NCBI GenBank assembly: GCA_963920575.1
Contig: OY986974.1
Span: 4,159,281-4,223,280, forward strand
Reading direction: 5' to 3'
From: Narthecium ossifragum
Lineage: Eukaryota; Streptophyta; Magnoliopsida; Dioscoreales; Nartheciaceae
DNA: 64,000 nucleotides
Every line of letters begins with the position of its first letter. Within the stretch, counting starts at the first letter, position 1. Below the pieces are notes generated by a model. It searched no databases. It saw only the letters and a list, made by a program, of their open reading frames with translations, and had not been told where the DNA came from. Shown one piece after another: positions 24,601 to 36,025 of the stretch. The position numbers and the translations under genes were made by a program.

Positions 24601-27600
24601 TCAAAGCAATTTTACATTAGTTGAGTTCTTGTGATTGAACTTACTGGTTAAACTTGGCAACCTACAGTTCTCTTGTTAAGACTCTTTCTGACTTATATGA
24701 GAGTTCCGATGATGTTTTTGTGGGGTGGAAGGGATCCAAAACACATTGAGATTCACCAAGGGCGCATTTGGATGCAGGGTGGATGGGCGGTATTAGCGGG
24801 ATCGGCGGTGTCCGCCTTTCTCATTCCACGGATACCCTTGTTTAGATGAGAGGCCGATTCCATTTTCCGAAACCAAAATGAGGGCGGATTCCATTGTTGG
24901 CATCTGCTCATTTCGAGCGGATGCCGCATCCGGTATGATACTGCAGATTCCATTCCGCGGATTCCAAATCTGGATGACTGCCAAACAAGCCCCAAAAGGA
25001 TCTGACCAATCAAGAAGTCGAAGCCCGAAATCAAGCAAACCAAAGAATATCAAACTTTTTGTGATTCGGCAATTGTTTACATCCATGAACAAAGAAAATA
25101 TCTAATTACTATATAAAAGATAAAGAATTATGACAAAGACTAAAGAATTCAAAAACACAGGAGAGTGGAAGCTCTCTTCCTCATACCAATTTCTCTGCGT
25201 TGGTTATCTCTTTACCCAAGACCTTACAGCCAAACAAGGACAAATGTATATATAGACCAAGGAATCCCAACGTCCTAGGCATATGACTCCTACTAATACA
25301 AAGCATACTAGAGGACAATTCTTATCTAAGTAGGACTCTCAGTACAAAACCAAATCTTGTAGCAGATAACAAAGACTAAAGCCTAATCAAACTAGGAACC
25401 AATGCTGAAGCCTGATGCCGATCCAAGTTCCAATCAAACAAGGACTCCTAGTCCTATTAGGAAACAAGCCACAAAACCCAGCAGTTCTCCCTTTCCTTGA
25501 GCTTTCAACATCCGACATGTAACTTTTTAGTTTTCCTACCTACACCTTAGGATTTTGAATGTTACCATAGCAATAAATGCTAAATTCAATTAGAAAGGTA
25601 GTCCAATTCTTTTCTACGAGTTTTTTTGACTATAGAGCTTGGTACAGAGCTGTTCCATTTCATTGGGATGATGCTTGAAGACCAATGATGATGATCTTCT
25701 AGAATCTCTAAATGTTAGAGATACAATGATCATTAGTGCTTTATTTAATGATTAGAGCGTGCACAATAGGCTTAATGCTTTGCAAGAATTTACATGTTCA
25801 GACGGTACATGTAGATTACTTTATTCTCAATCATCCTATCTGCTTTATAATCTAATCCAGCATTTTGCTAGTTAAATAGTTCTGTCTTTTGTTTCCAGAT
25901 GGGTTTCCAACTTGCTGGAAGAGCTATTTACAGTGGTGTTTGGGTGGCTGCTGTAGCATTGTTCCTGGAGTTGCTGGGGTTTCCAACCCAGAAATGGATC
26001 ACTGCTGGAGGGCTTGGAACAGTGCTTCTGACCCTTGCTGGTCGTGAGGTTAGCAATTTTTCAATCGAAAAAAACAATAATCAGGGTGCATATTTGATGT
26101 GTGAAAAGTCTCTGTAGAATATTGTCCTTGTCCATTGAGTTGAATAGCCTGAACTTTCTCCTGAGGTCATTCTTCAACTTTTCTCTGTGCAGATATTCAC
26201 AAACTTTTTGTCAAGCGTTATGATTCATGCAACACGTCCATTTGTCGTCAATGAATGGATTCAGACTAAGATTGAGGGCTATGAGGTTTCTGGTATAGTC
26301 GAGGTGGGTTACTGGACTATAGGTCGTGGTGGATAATTTTCAGATTCTGTAGAAAACAGTTGGATAGTGCTTGTCCTTTCATGGTGTTTATTCATTGTTT
26401 TTCCAATTTGATGTTAGGGTAGCTAAACTATGCAAAAAAAATTAATATTTTATTCTTCGTCAGTGACACTCAATCTGATGAACTTTTTTATTCTATTCAT
26501 TTATTCATAATTTAGAAATATATATATGATTGTTGCTTGATTTGTTTTAACAAATTTGTGTAGTTTTTGGTCATGCTTTGTTTTAACTCTTGTTCTTTGT
26601 CCTTCCAGCAAGTGGGTTGGTGGTCTCCATCAATTATAAGAGGTGATGACCGCGAGGCAATCCATATACCAAATCATAAATTCACAGTTAATGTAGTCAG
26701 AAATCTCAGCCAGAAGACTCATTGGCGTATTAAGACCCATCTTGCTGTCAGCCACTTGGATGCTAGTAAAATTAATGTGAGGAACAATCTGCAAATTATT
26801 ATTTTACTCTTGCTGTAGATGTTTCTCTTGATTCTTCCCTCACTCTGTCTGAGTTGTAACTTTTGATCCTTTTCTTTGTTCAGAACATTGTGGCAGATAT
26901 GAGGAAAGTCTTGGCAAAAAATCCTCAAGTAGAGCAGCAGAGGCTGCACAGGAGAGTTTTTCTGGAAAATGTTAGTCCAGAAAATCAAGCTCTTTTGGTG
27001 AGAATATTTCTTAAGTTCCCACTTTCACTTCCTTTGCATAGTTTTGCATGATTTAAGACAAGGTTTGAAGTGCAACCTATTGCACCCTCGCCATTAGGAT
27101 TCAACACGTTTTGCTTAAGCTAATGTGCCATGTGGATCCATGAGATGCACTTACATGGGCAGCTTTTGAATATATTTATTAAAACTATGGAAATGTTTGA
27201 AGTTAATATTGGAACATGTAACTAATAGGTATATCTTATTGGATGTTTGATCTCATTCGCTTGGTTACATTTTGTGGGTTCTCTTGGATATGAACTGCAA
27301 ATGGAAAGCAGTGATCTAAATTGTTGATTAGCCTTCAAGGAACCTTTTTAATACAAGGCTTATGATTCAGTATTTGTACGAGCTTTATGTTTAGTAAAGG
27401 CAAACATATACTGTTTGCAATCTATCTACGTGTCACGGTCGACTTTGACTATCCTGGTACACCACGGATTTATACTATCTGAACTAGATCTATATGTTTT
27501 TGCTAAGATGTCTGGGGATATACCTGCTGGTCTGCTTTGAAGTGGTCCAAAGTACAGTCCTTTGAAGCCAGAAAATTTTATGGTCCATTGTGCTAGAGCA

Positions 27601-28802
27601 ATCCTATGGTACAAGATTTTCACTGGACACAACTGTGTTGTTAATCGATAACTCACATAGATAATAATATCTTACTACTTCTATGCACTGCTTTTTTATA
27701 TGTTGATCTCATCCTTTTTTCTCTTTTGCTTTTGGCTTTGATGTTTCAGATTCTTGTCTCGTGTTTCGTGAAGACTTCACGTTTTGAGGAGTATCTCTGT
27801 GTCAAGGTATGATGATATCCTATTTCCCCTATCTTGGTTCTGTGAATGGGTACACCAAAAGTTTCTAAATACCAATATTGCCTGCTTGAGTATCTTGAAC
27901 AAGCGTAGCATGTTTCTACCAGCTGAGAATAATTTGCTCCTCTCTACTAGGTAGTTGCTGATTTAGTACAAACGTATTATATTATCTAACCCCAGTAAAC
28001 TTACATTTTGAATGTGAATATGTTACAACAGGAGGCCGTATTGTTAGATCTTTTGAGAGTGATTAGCCACCACCGAGCCAGACTCGCCACCCCCATTCGT
28101 ACAGTACAAAAGTATTATGGTGATGCCGATCTGGAGAATATTCCCTTTGCAGACAACATCTATACTCGTGCTCGGGCTGCTACTAGCCGCCCATATCTAC
28201 TAGTCGAACCATCACTGAAAACGAACGGGGATGACAGAGCAAAGTCTCGTCCAACAACACGTGCATCTGAAGAGCAAGCAGCAAATGAAACATCAACATT
28301 AGAAACTACCAAGGCGATTCCGGTATCCGAGGCTACACAAACCAATGCTGAGAAGCAGCCACAAAAGAAAGCCAGCTCAGGAGAAGCTCCATCCAAGAGC
28401 ACTAAGGTCGAGCCAGAAGCGCAATCTTTATCGAATGATTTCTCAAAATCTCAACTCGAAGGTTTGAGCTCCGGGGAAACCAGACCCAAAACTGGCAGTG
28501 AGAAGCCTCCTTCAAACGAACCTGTTGGTGAGCAGGAGAATAGCGTCCCCCCACCTCTGAAGGCTATGTCCCGGTCAGCTTTTGAAGATAACATTGTCCT
28601 CGGCGTGGCTCTTGAAGGCTCAAAGAGGACACTTCCTATTGAAGACGGGATGGGCTCAGTGCCATCTCCGGTGGAGGCAAACGAATTAGCCACAGCTTGG
28701 AACGGGAATGGGTCTTCTTCCTCCATTAAGGATAAGAAAGATGGACCAAATACATCATCTCCGCGCACAATAGCATCTGACCAGCGAGATCATGAGAGGT
28801 GA
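15695..28802 (+). CDS. MSL2: MSL2/MSL3-type plastid mechanosensitive channel
   Basis: Thirteen exons join in frame: 15695-15772, 15845-15904, 18513-18658, 19377-19500, 19593-19690, 19792-19905, 22969-23029, 25899-26048, 26193-26303, 26609-26776, 26884-26997, 27750-27806 and 28032-28802, about 683 residues. The start [14 protein letters not shown] matches the family's SLQLSHGLGL-type start and begins a plastid transit region. Hydrophobic spans include [51 protein letters not shown] and [15 protein letters not shown]. The pore-lining MscS segment is [18 protein letters not shown] with [13 protein letters not shown], followed by the beta domain ([20 protein letters not shown]) and the soluble domain. 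The last exon ends in a low-complexity tail with a conserved patch, [18 protein letters not shown]. Family members sit in the plastid envelope, relieve osmotic stress and affect plastid size and division. MSL2 and MSL3 cannot be told apart here. Introns 2, 6 and 7 are swollen by repeats. Confidence 0.93.
16490..18060. repeat. Two diverged repeat copies in MSL intron 2, possible old LTR pair
   Basis: Blocks near 16490-16850 and 17780-18060 share ordered similarity: AATGAGCTATA, then GGCTGGAATC or GACCGGAATCC, AAGGCCCTRGAA, CTACCRAG, AGAAGAGRAAACTCT, and CAGACTCAAAAATCAT or CAAACTCAAAATCAAT. The roughly 900 bases between them hold only short frames. A degenerate LTR retrotransposon in reverse orientation is possible, but no protein domain or primer site was recognised. 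Confidence 0.4.
18131..18146 (+). repeat. G16 homopolymer
   Basis: A run of 16 guanines follows GTGGGTGGGA inside MSL intron 2. Its length is likely to be unstable and prone to sequencing error. The G-rich stretch could form a quadruplex on the coding strand. Confidence 0.8.
20391..22634. mobile_element. Harbinger/Tourist-like element, 2.2 kb, in MSL intron 6
   Basis: The ends are imperfect inverted repeats: CGGCATGTTTGGTTGGGC on the left and, reading inward from the right, CGTCATGTTTGGTTCGCAC. TAA flanks each side (20388-20390 and 22635-22637), the 3-bp target duplication typical of PIF/Harbinger and Tourist elements. The right sub-terminal region is a run of CCCATT/CCTAATCCCATT units, mirrored by GGGAATGGAATGG at the left. 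No transposase was seen, so the element is non-autonomous. Its GC-rich middle is a triplicated module that looks like captured host DNA. Confidence 0.75.
20741..21600 (+). repeat. Tandem module, about 345 bp x 2.5, inside the Harbinger-like element
   Basis: GCGGAGGTATGGTGTTTCCTC starts copies at 20741, 21084 and 21434, giving periods of 343 and 350 bases. Each unit has a pyrimidine-rich stretch (TCTTCTTCTCCCTCC), a GGAGCTTTTCCTC segment, then a GC-rich stretch that can read [20 protein letters not shown] in one frame, and ends in a GAG/GTATGG splice-donor-like site. The third copy is truncated before the GC-rich part. It resembles a captured first exon plus 5' UTR of a host gene, but I do not recognise the gene. 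Confidence 0.7.
23351..24805. repeat. 485-bp tandem triplication in MSL intron 7
   Basis: AGGGATAAAGTTCTTGTCATT begins units at 23351, 23836 and 24321, so the period is about 485 bases. The units differ by only a few substitutions and small indels, for example the TCTCTCT run length. Each unit ends with GGGCGCATTTGGATGCAGG, which is the left end of the MITE that is complete only after the third unit. The high similarity suggests recent amplification. No coding content was seen. Confidence 0.88.
24760..24993. mobile_element. MITE at the right end of the 485-bp array
   Basis: The left end is GGGCGCATTTGGATGC; the right end read inward is GGGGCTTGTTTGGCAGTC, a loose inverted match of Tourist/hAT style. 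The interior is rich in GGATTCC-type words. The target duplication is not clear. Truncated left ends of the same element sit at the ends of the first two array units. Confidence 0.5.
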
Positions 28803-29243
28803 CCAGATTGAGCTTATTTGATTTTCACTCTTTTGCCAACCGTACTGAGAATTGCATGGAAGCTGTGCTTTTAGAGGCTTTCAGATGCAATGTTCTCTAC
28901 AGGTAGCAATAGGTTGTGATGTTGGTGGTTCTGAGTTGCTGTGTTCATATATCCATGAAATCTACCAGATCCATGTATTCATTCTCGCCATGCATCTTAC
29001 AAAATTGTATCGATACCATTGTTGTGCATCAATATGAGAAGCCTTGGATCTTAACTTTACCTGGCTTAGTCTCTACAACCATGATGTTTTTTTGATAACT
29101 GAAATAGACTTTGGAACTGATTTGTAACTATATTCCTGAAAGCTTCATCAGAGAGAGAGAGGGAGCTATCGGATGTTAGCCTTACCATCCAATTCCGTAT
29201 CTAGTATTTCAGGTCATATCAAGGTCAGTGCATGTTAATTATA
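28803..29243. other. MSL 3' flank
   Basis: This is probably the 3' UTR and terminator region of the MSL gene. A short GAGAGAGAGAGGGAG tract lies near 29150. TTAATTATA at 29235-29243 is the left target duplication of the next element. No other gene was seen. Confidence 0.5.
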
Positions 29244-29479
29244 TGGATTTTTACATTTGGGTACATTGCATTTTCCCCGAATTGTACTTTGATACCACTA
29301 GGTTTGATATTTGCAATTCGATATCACAAAGTTATAATACTATAAAAAAAATGATACAAGCCTCTCAACGACGTTATATAGGCTGTTGGTAAACTGGTCA
29401 CGTGACAACCGTCAGTCCATTTACACGTCGTTAATGTATACTTTCGTCGGTGGGTCTCTGCCCCTAATCGCTCCCTCCA

Positions 29480-29935
29480 GAATAGACCGGAGAGATTGAA
29501 GCCGGAGGAGAATGAGATGAGTTCGAAGGCATTCATCTCTCGCCGCTCCTCTTTCTCCGTTGTCGATTTCGAGATTTGGATGTCGATCTCGTTGACTTCG
29601 TACTTCTCTGCTCCTTGGAAAAGTGCAAGCTCGGCGACCTCTTCATCATTGAGACCCTTGCGGAACCATGAATCCCGGACAATCTCCTCGACAATAATCC
29701 TCTCCTCGGGATCGGTGACCAAGGAGGCTATTAATGAGGTGGAGGAGCTCTAGGGAGGTCCATTGTAGACATTTGTACTCACCTTTGTGGATCTTGTGGT
29801 AGAGATTCATGAGATTGGAATCGTTGAAGGGGAGATAGCCGACGGCGAGGACGAGGAGGACGACGCCGTGGTAGGCACGCTCGCTTGCCGAGTATCTCGG
29901 GGGTGACATAGGTGGGGGTGCCACAGAGGGTGGGA
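29480..29935 (-). pseudogene. Captured CIPK (CBL-interacting kinase) fragment
   Basis: Read leftward, the piece begins in the kinase activation segment (LCGTPTYVTPEILGKRA) and shifts frame into AYHGVVLLVLAVGYLPFND. It continues NLMNLYHKIHKGEYKC and HLINSL, shifts by one base again, then reads VTDPEERIIVEEIVRDSWF and MNAFELISFSSGFNLSGLF, the start of the CBL-interaction region. The DVWSCG stretch before VVL is missing. The N-lobe, catalytic loop and most of the regulatory half are absent. With at least two frameshifts and one internal deletion it cannot make a kinase. The family identity is strong because of the MNAFxLISxSxGFxLSGLF block unique to CIPK proteins. Confidence 0.85.
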
Positions 29936-30127
29936 AGTGAAGGATGTGGTCAAGCTCGGCGTCGATGTTGTCGTCAGGGCCGCGTGCGCGGTGGAGGACG
30001 GCGCTGGTGAGCTCGGTCTCCCTGCGCTGCGCGAGGTTGGTCGGGGGTGTCGGTGATGAAGAAGGCGGAGAGGACGATGATGGCGACTGGGACGGCGGCA
30101 AAGTCGAGGGAGAGGCGCCAGCCCCAC
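29936..30127 (-). pseudogene. Captured STP sugar-transporter fragment
   Basis: Read leftward, one frame gives GWRLSLDFAAVPVAIIVLSA followed by FFITDTP. A frameshift then leads into NLAQRRETELTSAVLHRARG and DDNIDAELDHIL. This is the sixth-helix and start-of-central-loop region of plant monosaccharide/proton symporters (GWRLSLGLA..PA.., DTPNSL, RIRG..D.DAE). Only about 60 residues are present. It is joined directly to the CIPK piece with the same orientation, making a chimeric segment. Confidence 0.75.
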
Positions 30128-30575
30128 ACAGATTTACTAGGAAAACCCTAACTTTTCCTGTCCGCCGTTATGTCGTTGAGGGAAGGGGGTTTTGTCGTGG
30201 GAGAATACCGCCTTCCGTGACAGGAAACAGGTGCAAAACCGCGCATGTGGGCTGTTCTTGTCAAATGATATTAACGGAGTCGGGGTTGGAATTAAATTTT
30301 ATTTCGTTTATAACTTAATGGTATCGAAGTGTAAATCCCAAAACCACCGGTACCAAAGTGTAAAAATCCCTTAATTATACAACCCAATACCAAGGCCGGA
30401 TTTTCAGGGCTTATGAACATCCGACTAACGGGTTATCGGTCTACACCGACCCGAGACTCCTATTTACCCGAACCGCGTCGGTCCTGTTCACCTTGAAGCC
30501 TCGACTAGGAGTAGAGGAGAGGAGCCTTGGGAAGGGAAACCCCACTAGCTAGGTTCTTGAAGGTACTCGAGGAAT

Positions 30576-30604
30576 CCTAATCCTAACCCTAACCCTAACC
30601 CTAG
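30576..30604 (+). promoter_or_regulatory. Telo-box run before the CYP65 start codon
   Basis: CCTAATCCTAACCCTAACCC and its continuation form about four telomere-type CCTAA(C)CC units, ending 21 bases before the CYP65 ATG at 30626. Telo-boxes (AAACCCTAA-like) are common near transcription starts of plant translation and cell-cycle genes. The run is probably within the 5' UTR or core promoter. Confidence 0.6.
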
Positions 30605-30625
30605 TGATCCTCTTGGGAGGACGAG

Positions 30626-33600
30626 ATGGGGAAGAAGCAGCATAGCAAGGATCGGATGTACATCACGAACACGGAGTGGGCCACCGAGTGGGGCGGCGCG
30701 AAACCAAAAGACGCGTCTACTCCCTACAAGCGCCTCCCCTTCTATTGCTGCTCGTAAGCCCTCCAACTACCCTGCAAAACCTAAAACGTTCCAGTTTTCC
30801 CCCCGATTTTGGAAAGATTTTTCTTGTGTTCTTTTGGTGGAGTTGAGTTGCTTTTAAATTTCAAGATTTTAAAGATTTGTCATGGAATTTTGGATGTCTT
30901 TTAGGCTTACGTTCGTCCCTTTCGAGGACCCTGTGTGCACGGCAGATGGCAGTGTGTTCGACATGATGTTAGTATCTCACTCCTTCTCTCCATTATGCAA
31001 AAGTTTAGCTGAGTAGGGTGAGAATGAAGTTTTCATGGGTTCGAGTTGATTTGAGTTGGATGCAGGAATATAATGCCTTACATCAAGAAGTATGGGAAGC
31101 ATCCAGTCTCCGGAGATCCTCTCAGGATGGATGATCTGATCTCCCTGACGTTCCACAAGAATTCTGATGGTAATGCAAGTGATACCGCTCTTTGAAACTT
31201 ACTGATAATAGAAACCAAAATTTTCCTTCTTTGATTATGTCTATTTCGTCTTTTAATGCACAGAAATATGTAGAATATTTTACTCTGGATGGCTCTCTAA
31301 TATGACTTCTGCTGCAGGTGAATTCGAATGTCCTGTTTTGAACAAAGTGTTTACCGAATTTACACATATAGTTGCTGTGAAAACCACGGGAAACGTATTT
31401 TGCTATGAGGTATTAACTTGTTACAATAATCTGTTATTGTAGCATCTTCCTCTTTGATTTTGTGTTTTCCATCGCCACCTCAATTTTTTCTGTTCATGGT
31501 GCAGGCTATAAAAGAACTAAACCTTAAAACCAAGAATTGGAAGGAGCTGCTGACAGACGAGCCATTCACCAAAGATGACTTGATAACAATTCAGGTAAAT
31601 GGTTAAAAGATCATGTCCAATATGTGCTGCACCAATCAATGTTTCATTCGAATGGTTAAAGCTATTCTTCTTGTGCTCATGCAGAATCCAAATGCCCTCG
31701 ACAGCAAGGTTCTTGTGGAATTTGATCATGTTAAAAATAGTTTGAACATTGATAATGAAGGTGAGAGACTAAGTTGGTATTCACTGTGTTCTCAATATTT
31801 GGTTGTAATAAATTAGATCCGTTTTTTATCCTCTCTTTTTCGCAGATTTGAAAAAAATGCAAGAGGATCCAACATACAATATTAATCTATCTGGTGATCT
31901 CAAGCAAATGCTGGAGGAACTTGGTACAGACAAGGGGAAGGAGGCTGCATTGCATGGTGGGGGTGGCAGCAAAGCAAGAAGAGAAAGGGCCGCTGCACTT
32001 GCTGCTATTTTATCTTCAAGGTCTCATGTCAAGGAGGACGCAAAGTCGGAAGGAAATGGGGAGTCTAAATCCACTCAGTCCTTCAGTATAGTGGATGCTG
32101 CGTCCGCTTCAGTTCATGGAAGAAGTGCTGCAGCAGCCAAAGCAGCATCAAGTGATAAGACTGCAGCTCGAATTGCCATGCATATGGCAGGTGAACGAGC
32201 ACCAGTGAATGCTAAACTTGTGAGCTTCTCATCTCACCTTGCTTTTAATGCTCCACGGAAACAAATTTTGTAGTTTGGTGTTAAGTGCAGTACTACTGCA
32301 TTTACATTCTTACTAGATGTTGGAAAATTTCAGGTGAAAAGCCGTTACACTACTGGGGCTGCTTCGCGATCCTTCACTTCCACCTCTTATGACCCTGTGA
32401 CAAAGAATGAGTTTGAGTACGTCCAAGTTGAAAAGAATCCAAAAAAGAAAGGATACATTCAGTTGCATACAACTCATGGAGATTTGAATTTGGAACTGCA
32501 TTGTGATATAGCTCCTCGGGCATGTGAAAATTTCATCACACTGTGTGAACGTGGCTATTATAACGGGGTGGCATTCCATCGGAGTATCAGGTATGATGTC
32601 TAATCACATAGCATGATATGAACATGCTCATACTGAACTGCTATCTTAATATCTTATTTACAAGTGAGAAAATTTTGCAGGAATTTTATGATTCAAGGTG
32701 GTGACCCCACTGGCACTGGTAAAGGAGGGCAGTCTATTTGGGGAAAGCCTTTCAAGGATGAGCTTAATTCAAGATTAGTGCACTCAGGTAGGGGTGTAGT
32801 AAGCATGGCAAATAGTGGTCCCCATACCAATGGTTCACAGTTTTTCATCCTGTACAAATCTGCTGTTCATCTGAACTATAAGCATACGGTATTTGCTGGA
32901 GTTGTTGGTGGCATGACCACTCTTGCTGCAATGGAGAAGGTTCCTGTTGATGATGATGATCGGCCCTTGGTGAGACATTCCTTTTATCTTTTATGTTCAC
33001 AATTTGTTTTCTGAATAATGGGGTCTTGGATGTTTGTATCTGCAAGAAGCTGATTTCTAGCTGGGTTTTTTGAATGAAAAGCATAGGTGCTCTTACATTA
33101 GCAAGTAAGATTGGATTTAATTTAGATTGTCAGATTAACTCTCGGTGGATCCTGTGGTCTTGCCTTTTATGTTGTCATCTGGACAGATGCATGGAACATA
33201 TGGGTTGAACTTGTAAAAGGAAACAGGGGTTTAAAGTATGGTGGTTTCCGGAACTTTAGGTCTATTAAAACTGACCATATAGGGCGAAGTTTAGTTCCTA
33301 GAGGACTAAACAGCAGGGAGAGCAGTATGTTGACGCCAATGCATCTGTTCACCACCTGAGTCTTAAAAATACTCATGTTAACAAAGGTTTATCCCCTGAT
33401 GCCTTCACTAGATCTTTGACCAAGATTGTCAATGCCTACTAAGAATCTGAGAAGATGTGCTGCTATCAGTTGAAAAATTGCAAAAGAAGCATGAATCCTA
33501 CCTTCAAGAGGTGAACAGGAATGCGGCTAGGAGGGTTGGCAGCACAATGACAAGACAAGATTCTAGGCCCTCAGTGTTCTGTTGTGCCACATCCATTATA

Positions 33601-34402
33601 ACTTCTTGGGGTTGCTGGCGGATTTTAGAGCTAAACTTTGGTCAAACCTTGGGTCATATGATTTTGACAATAAATGTAGAGCGTCTCAAATGATGGTGGA
33701 CTTCAGAAAATCTAACCACAATGAAGTGAGCATAAGAGTTTAATGCACAAAAAGGCTGGTAACAGAGCATGAGAACCATTATTGACTAGGATTCTAAGAG
33801 TACCTCAGGAAGCTGGAGATAAAACATGAGTGTGGCATGTTACTGTGATACTACATCTTCTTTTGCTGATGTGGTTTCACTTAATCCATTGAGATTTTCA
33901 TACAATTTGCTATGAGATTTTCCTTTCATAAATTCGGATAAAGTTCGGAGTCATATCTGTTTGTGGCGCACATATTTCAGTTGCTTACATGTATGTTGCT
34001 CATGTCTAGGAGGAGATAAAGATAACCAACGTTACAGTCTTTGTCAATCCATACACCGAACCAGATGAAGAAGAGAATCAGAAAGCAGAAGACAAGAAAA
34101 CTGCCGATAGTGATAATGTATTTACCTTAACTTATTTATGATCAGTTCCTTTTTCGTGTTACAAAATGGTCATCCAACTGGCTAACCAGTTAATTTTTCA
34201 GGATGTAGTTGGCTCATGGTATAGCAATCCAGGCACAGGTACAACTGGTTCTGCGGGTTTGGCTGGCGGAGTGGGCAAGTATCTGAAAGCGAGGAGCAGT
34301 GGATCAGATTTGGCTACAGGAAATGGCATGGGTCCAGGCGACTCAAAGAAGAGGAAAGTTGAGGTTTCAAATGTAGAATATAAGGATTTTTCAGGTTGGT
34401 AA
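30626..34402 (+). CDS. CYP65: U-box/cyclophilin protein CYP65 (PUB49)
   Basis: Eleven exons join in frame: 30626-30753, 30905-30967, 31066-31169, 31318-31409, 31505-31594, 31685-31760, 31846-32219, 32334-32590, 32681-32969, 34010-34117 and 34202-34402, about 593 residues. The start [19 protein letters not shown], the U-box (residues about 38-105, [19 protein letters not shown]), a linker with an alanine-rich helix, and a cyclophilin domain from about residue 349 ([16 protein letters not shown]) all match the CYP65/PUB49 family. Core cyclophilin motifs [20 protein letters not shown] and NGSQFF are intact; the position of the cyclosporin-contact tryptophan is histidine (HLNYKHTVF). A KKRKVE motif near the C-terminus suggests nuclear import. 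Relatives are nuclear prolyl isomerases with a U-box linked to ubiquitylation and the spliceosome. Intron 9 is about 1 kb and carries unrecognised sequence. Confidence 0.95.
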
Positions 34403-36025
34403 AGAGACAGCAAGCATTATAATTTGAGAATGCACATTATGCTGTCCATGGCTTTTCAGCTGCATGCGCTCTTTCTTCCCAAGACAAATCAAGATAAGCT
34501 GAGTCACTGTGTTTCATGCTGTTGAAAGTGGTTGTCCAGTCTTCAGTTTGCCACTAAAGCCAGGCTAGTGTACTCATGTTGTGAGATCCAAATTCGCTGT
34601 TGCCCAAAATTAATTCCAGCCATTGCTCTCAACTTGATGTTGTAGAAGATTCTTACCTGCCTGCAGCAAAACATCAAACTTATCTACCACGGCTGCCGAA
34701 GGTACTACTGTTGTTTCTCTTTCTTCTGAAGGTATATTGTTTGGTTTTCTTTCCCCCCTTCAGCATGCAAACAAATTGATTGTTTGGGTATGCTCTTTGC
34801 TGTTGAAGTTCTGTTTCTACCCTCGGTTCTTGAATTTGCCTCCTAGGCGGCTCTCATCTTTTCAAGTCTACTTCTTGGAGCAAAATGGCCATGACTAGCA
34901 GCCATAGTTTCTGCAAGCTGGGCATCCTGGAGTACAAGACGGTGCTATGCTATGGGGTCATGTATCAAGATCTCTGTTACTTGTCTTTCTTCATTTCTTC
35001 AATACTACAGTGGTTGCTACTTCACTCAAAAACTTAAATCTTATAGGCTGCGGCTTCTCTCTGGTCAAATTCGAGTCCGTTTTCCCGTAAAAATCTGGAA
35101 AGTTTAGCACACGAATAAAATGTAATACTATGTTTTCTGTCATGATATAAGAAACAAATAGCATATGTTTCTGTCTGCGTATATGATTGATTGCTTGCCT
35201 TCTGGAAAAAAAAATTTAGATGTAGCTTTCTTGGCCTGTCCTTGTTGGGAATATTGGATTATATGTTTAGGGAAAGTGAGGACGGTTAGAATATTTTAAA
35301 GAAGAGGATTAGGACCTGCCATGTTTCGCTATTGAAAGGCGCATTTGCATAATATCATTTGTGGTTGATATCATATTTTATAGAAATAATATAATTTTTC
35401 CTCTAAAATATCCAAAATATAACGGTTCTCTAGATTCTTCGAAACTCTAATACACAGACACGTATATATATATATAATTCACTATCATTCAAATAGAAGT
35501 CGATTTGGTTAGAGGTGGGGATGATGACCATGATAAATCTTCTTCCTGTTGCTTTCAAAGTTTAGATGGGGGCTAGAAAGTCAAATGGTGATGAAGAAGG
35601 ATGAATATATATAGTTGGGTTGGAAGAAGAATAAGGCACTTAACTATGGTATTAATGTCACTATCTATGTGGATTAGCTTGTAGCTAATCGAAGATATTC
35701 TTTGTAGTGGTTGAACCAGTGGCTCTGACCTGTGAAAAAACTTCAAATTCTATTAATTTATTCCAATCCTAAAGTCTCATATGATCGCAAGATCGCTATT
35801 TTTACGGATCACAAGCAAAAGTATCTGCCATATGACTTAGCATTGGTTGGTAGCTGAGAAGTTTATTCTTGTCAACATTTTAGTAGCTAAAAAATACATG
35901 AAAGAGTGTGATTGTTTCCAAACAGAGAGGATGCTTCTTCGCTTAATTAAAAGTCTTATTAACGACATATGAAACGCGTAGCGTAGGTGTTTATCACTTA
36001 TTATAGTTGAAGTCTTAATGCATGC
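34403..36025. other. CYP65 3' flank and AT-rich spacer
   Basis: The first several hundred bases are likely to be the CYP65 3' UTR. The rest is AT-rich with a short (TA)n run near 35467-35475. No gene, repeat family or RNA was recognised. Confidence 0.45.

Larger units (their letters stand above)
29244..30370. mobile_element. Pack-MULE-type element with CIPK and STP gene pieces
   Basis: TTAATTATA occurs immediately before (29235-29243) and after (30371-30379) the element, a 9-bp target duplication as made by Mutator-like transposons. The ends are long imperfect inverted repeats: TGGATTTTTACATTTGGGTAC on the left and GGGATTTTTACACTTTGGTAC read inward from the right, with similarity continuing through ATACCA.TA.GTT. 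The 1127-bp body has no transposase. It holds pieces of two unrelated host genes, a CIPK kinase and a sugar transporter, both reading leftward. Confidence 0.9.
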
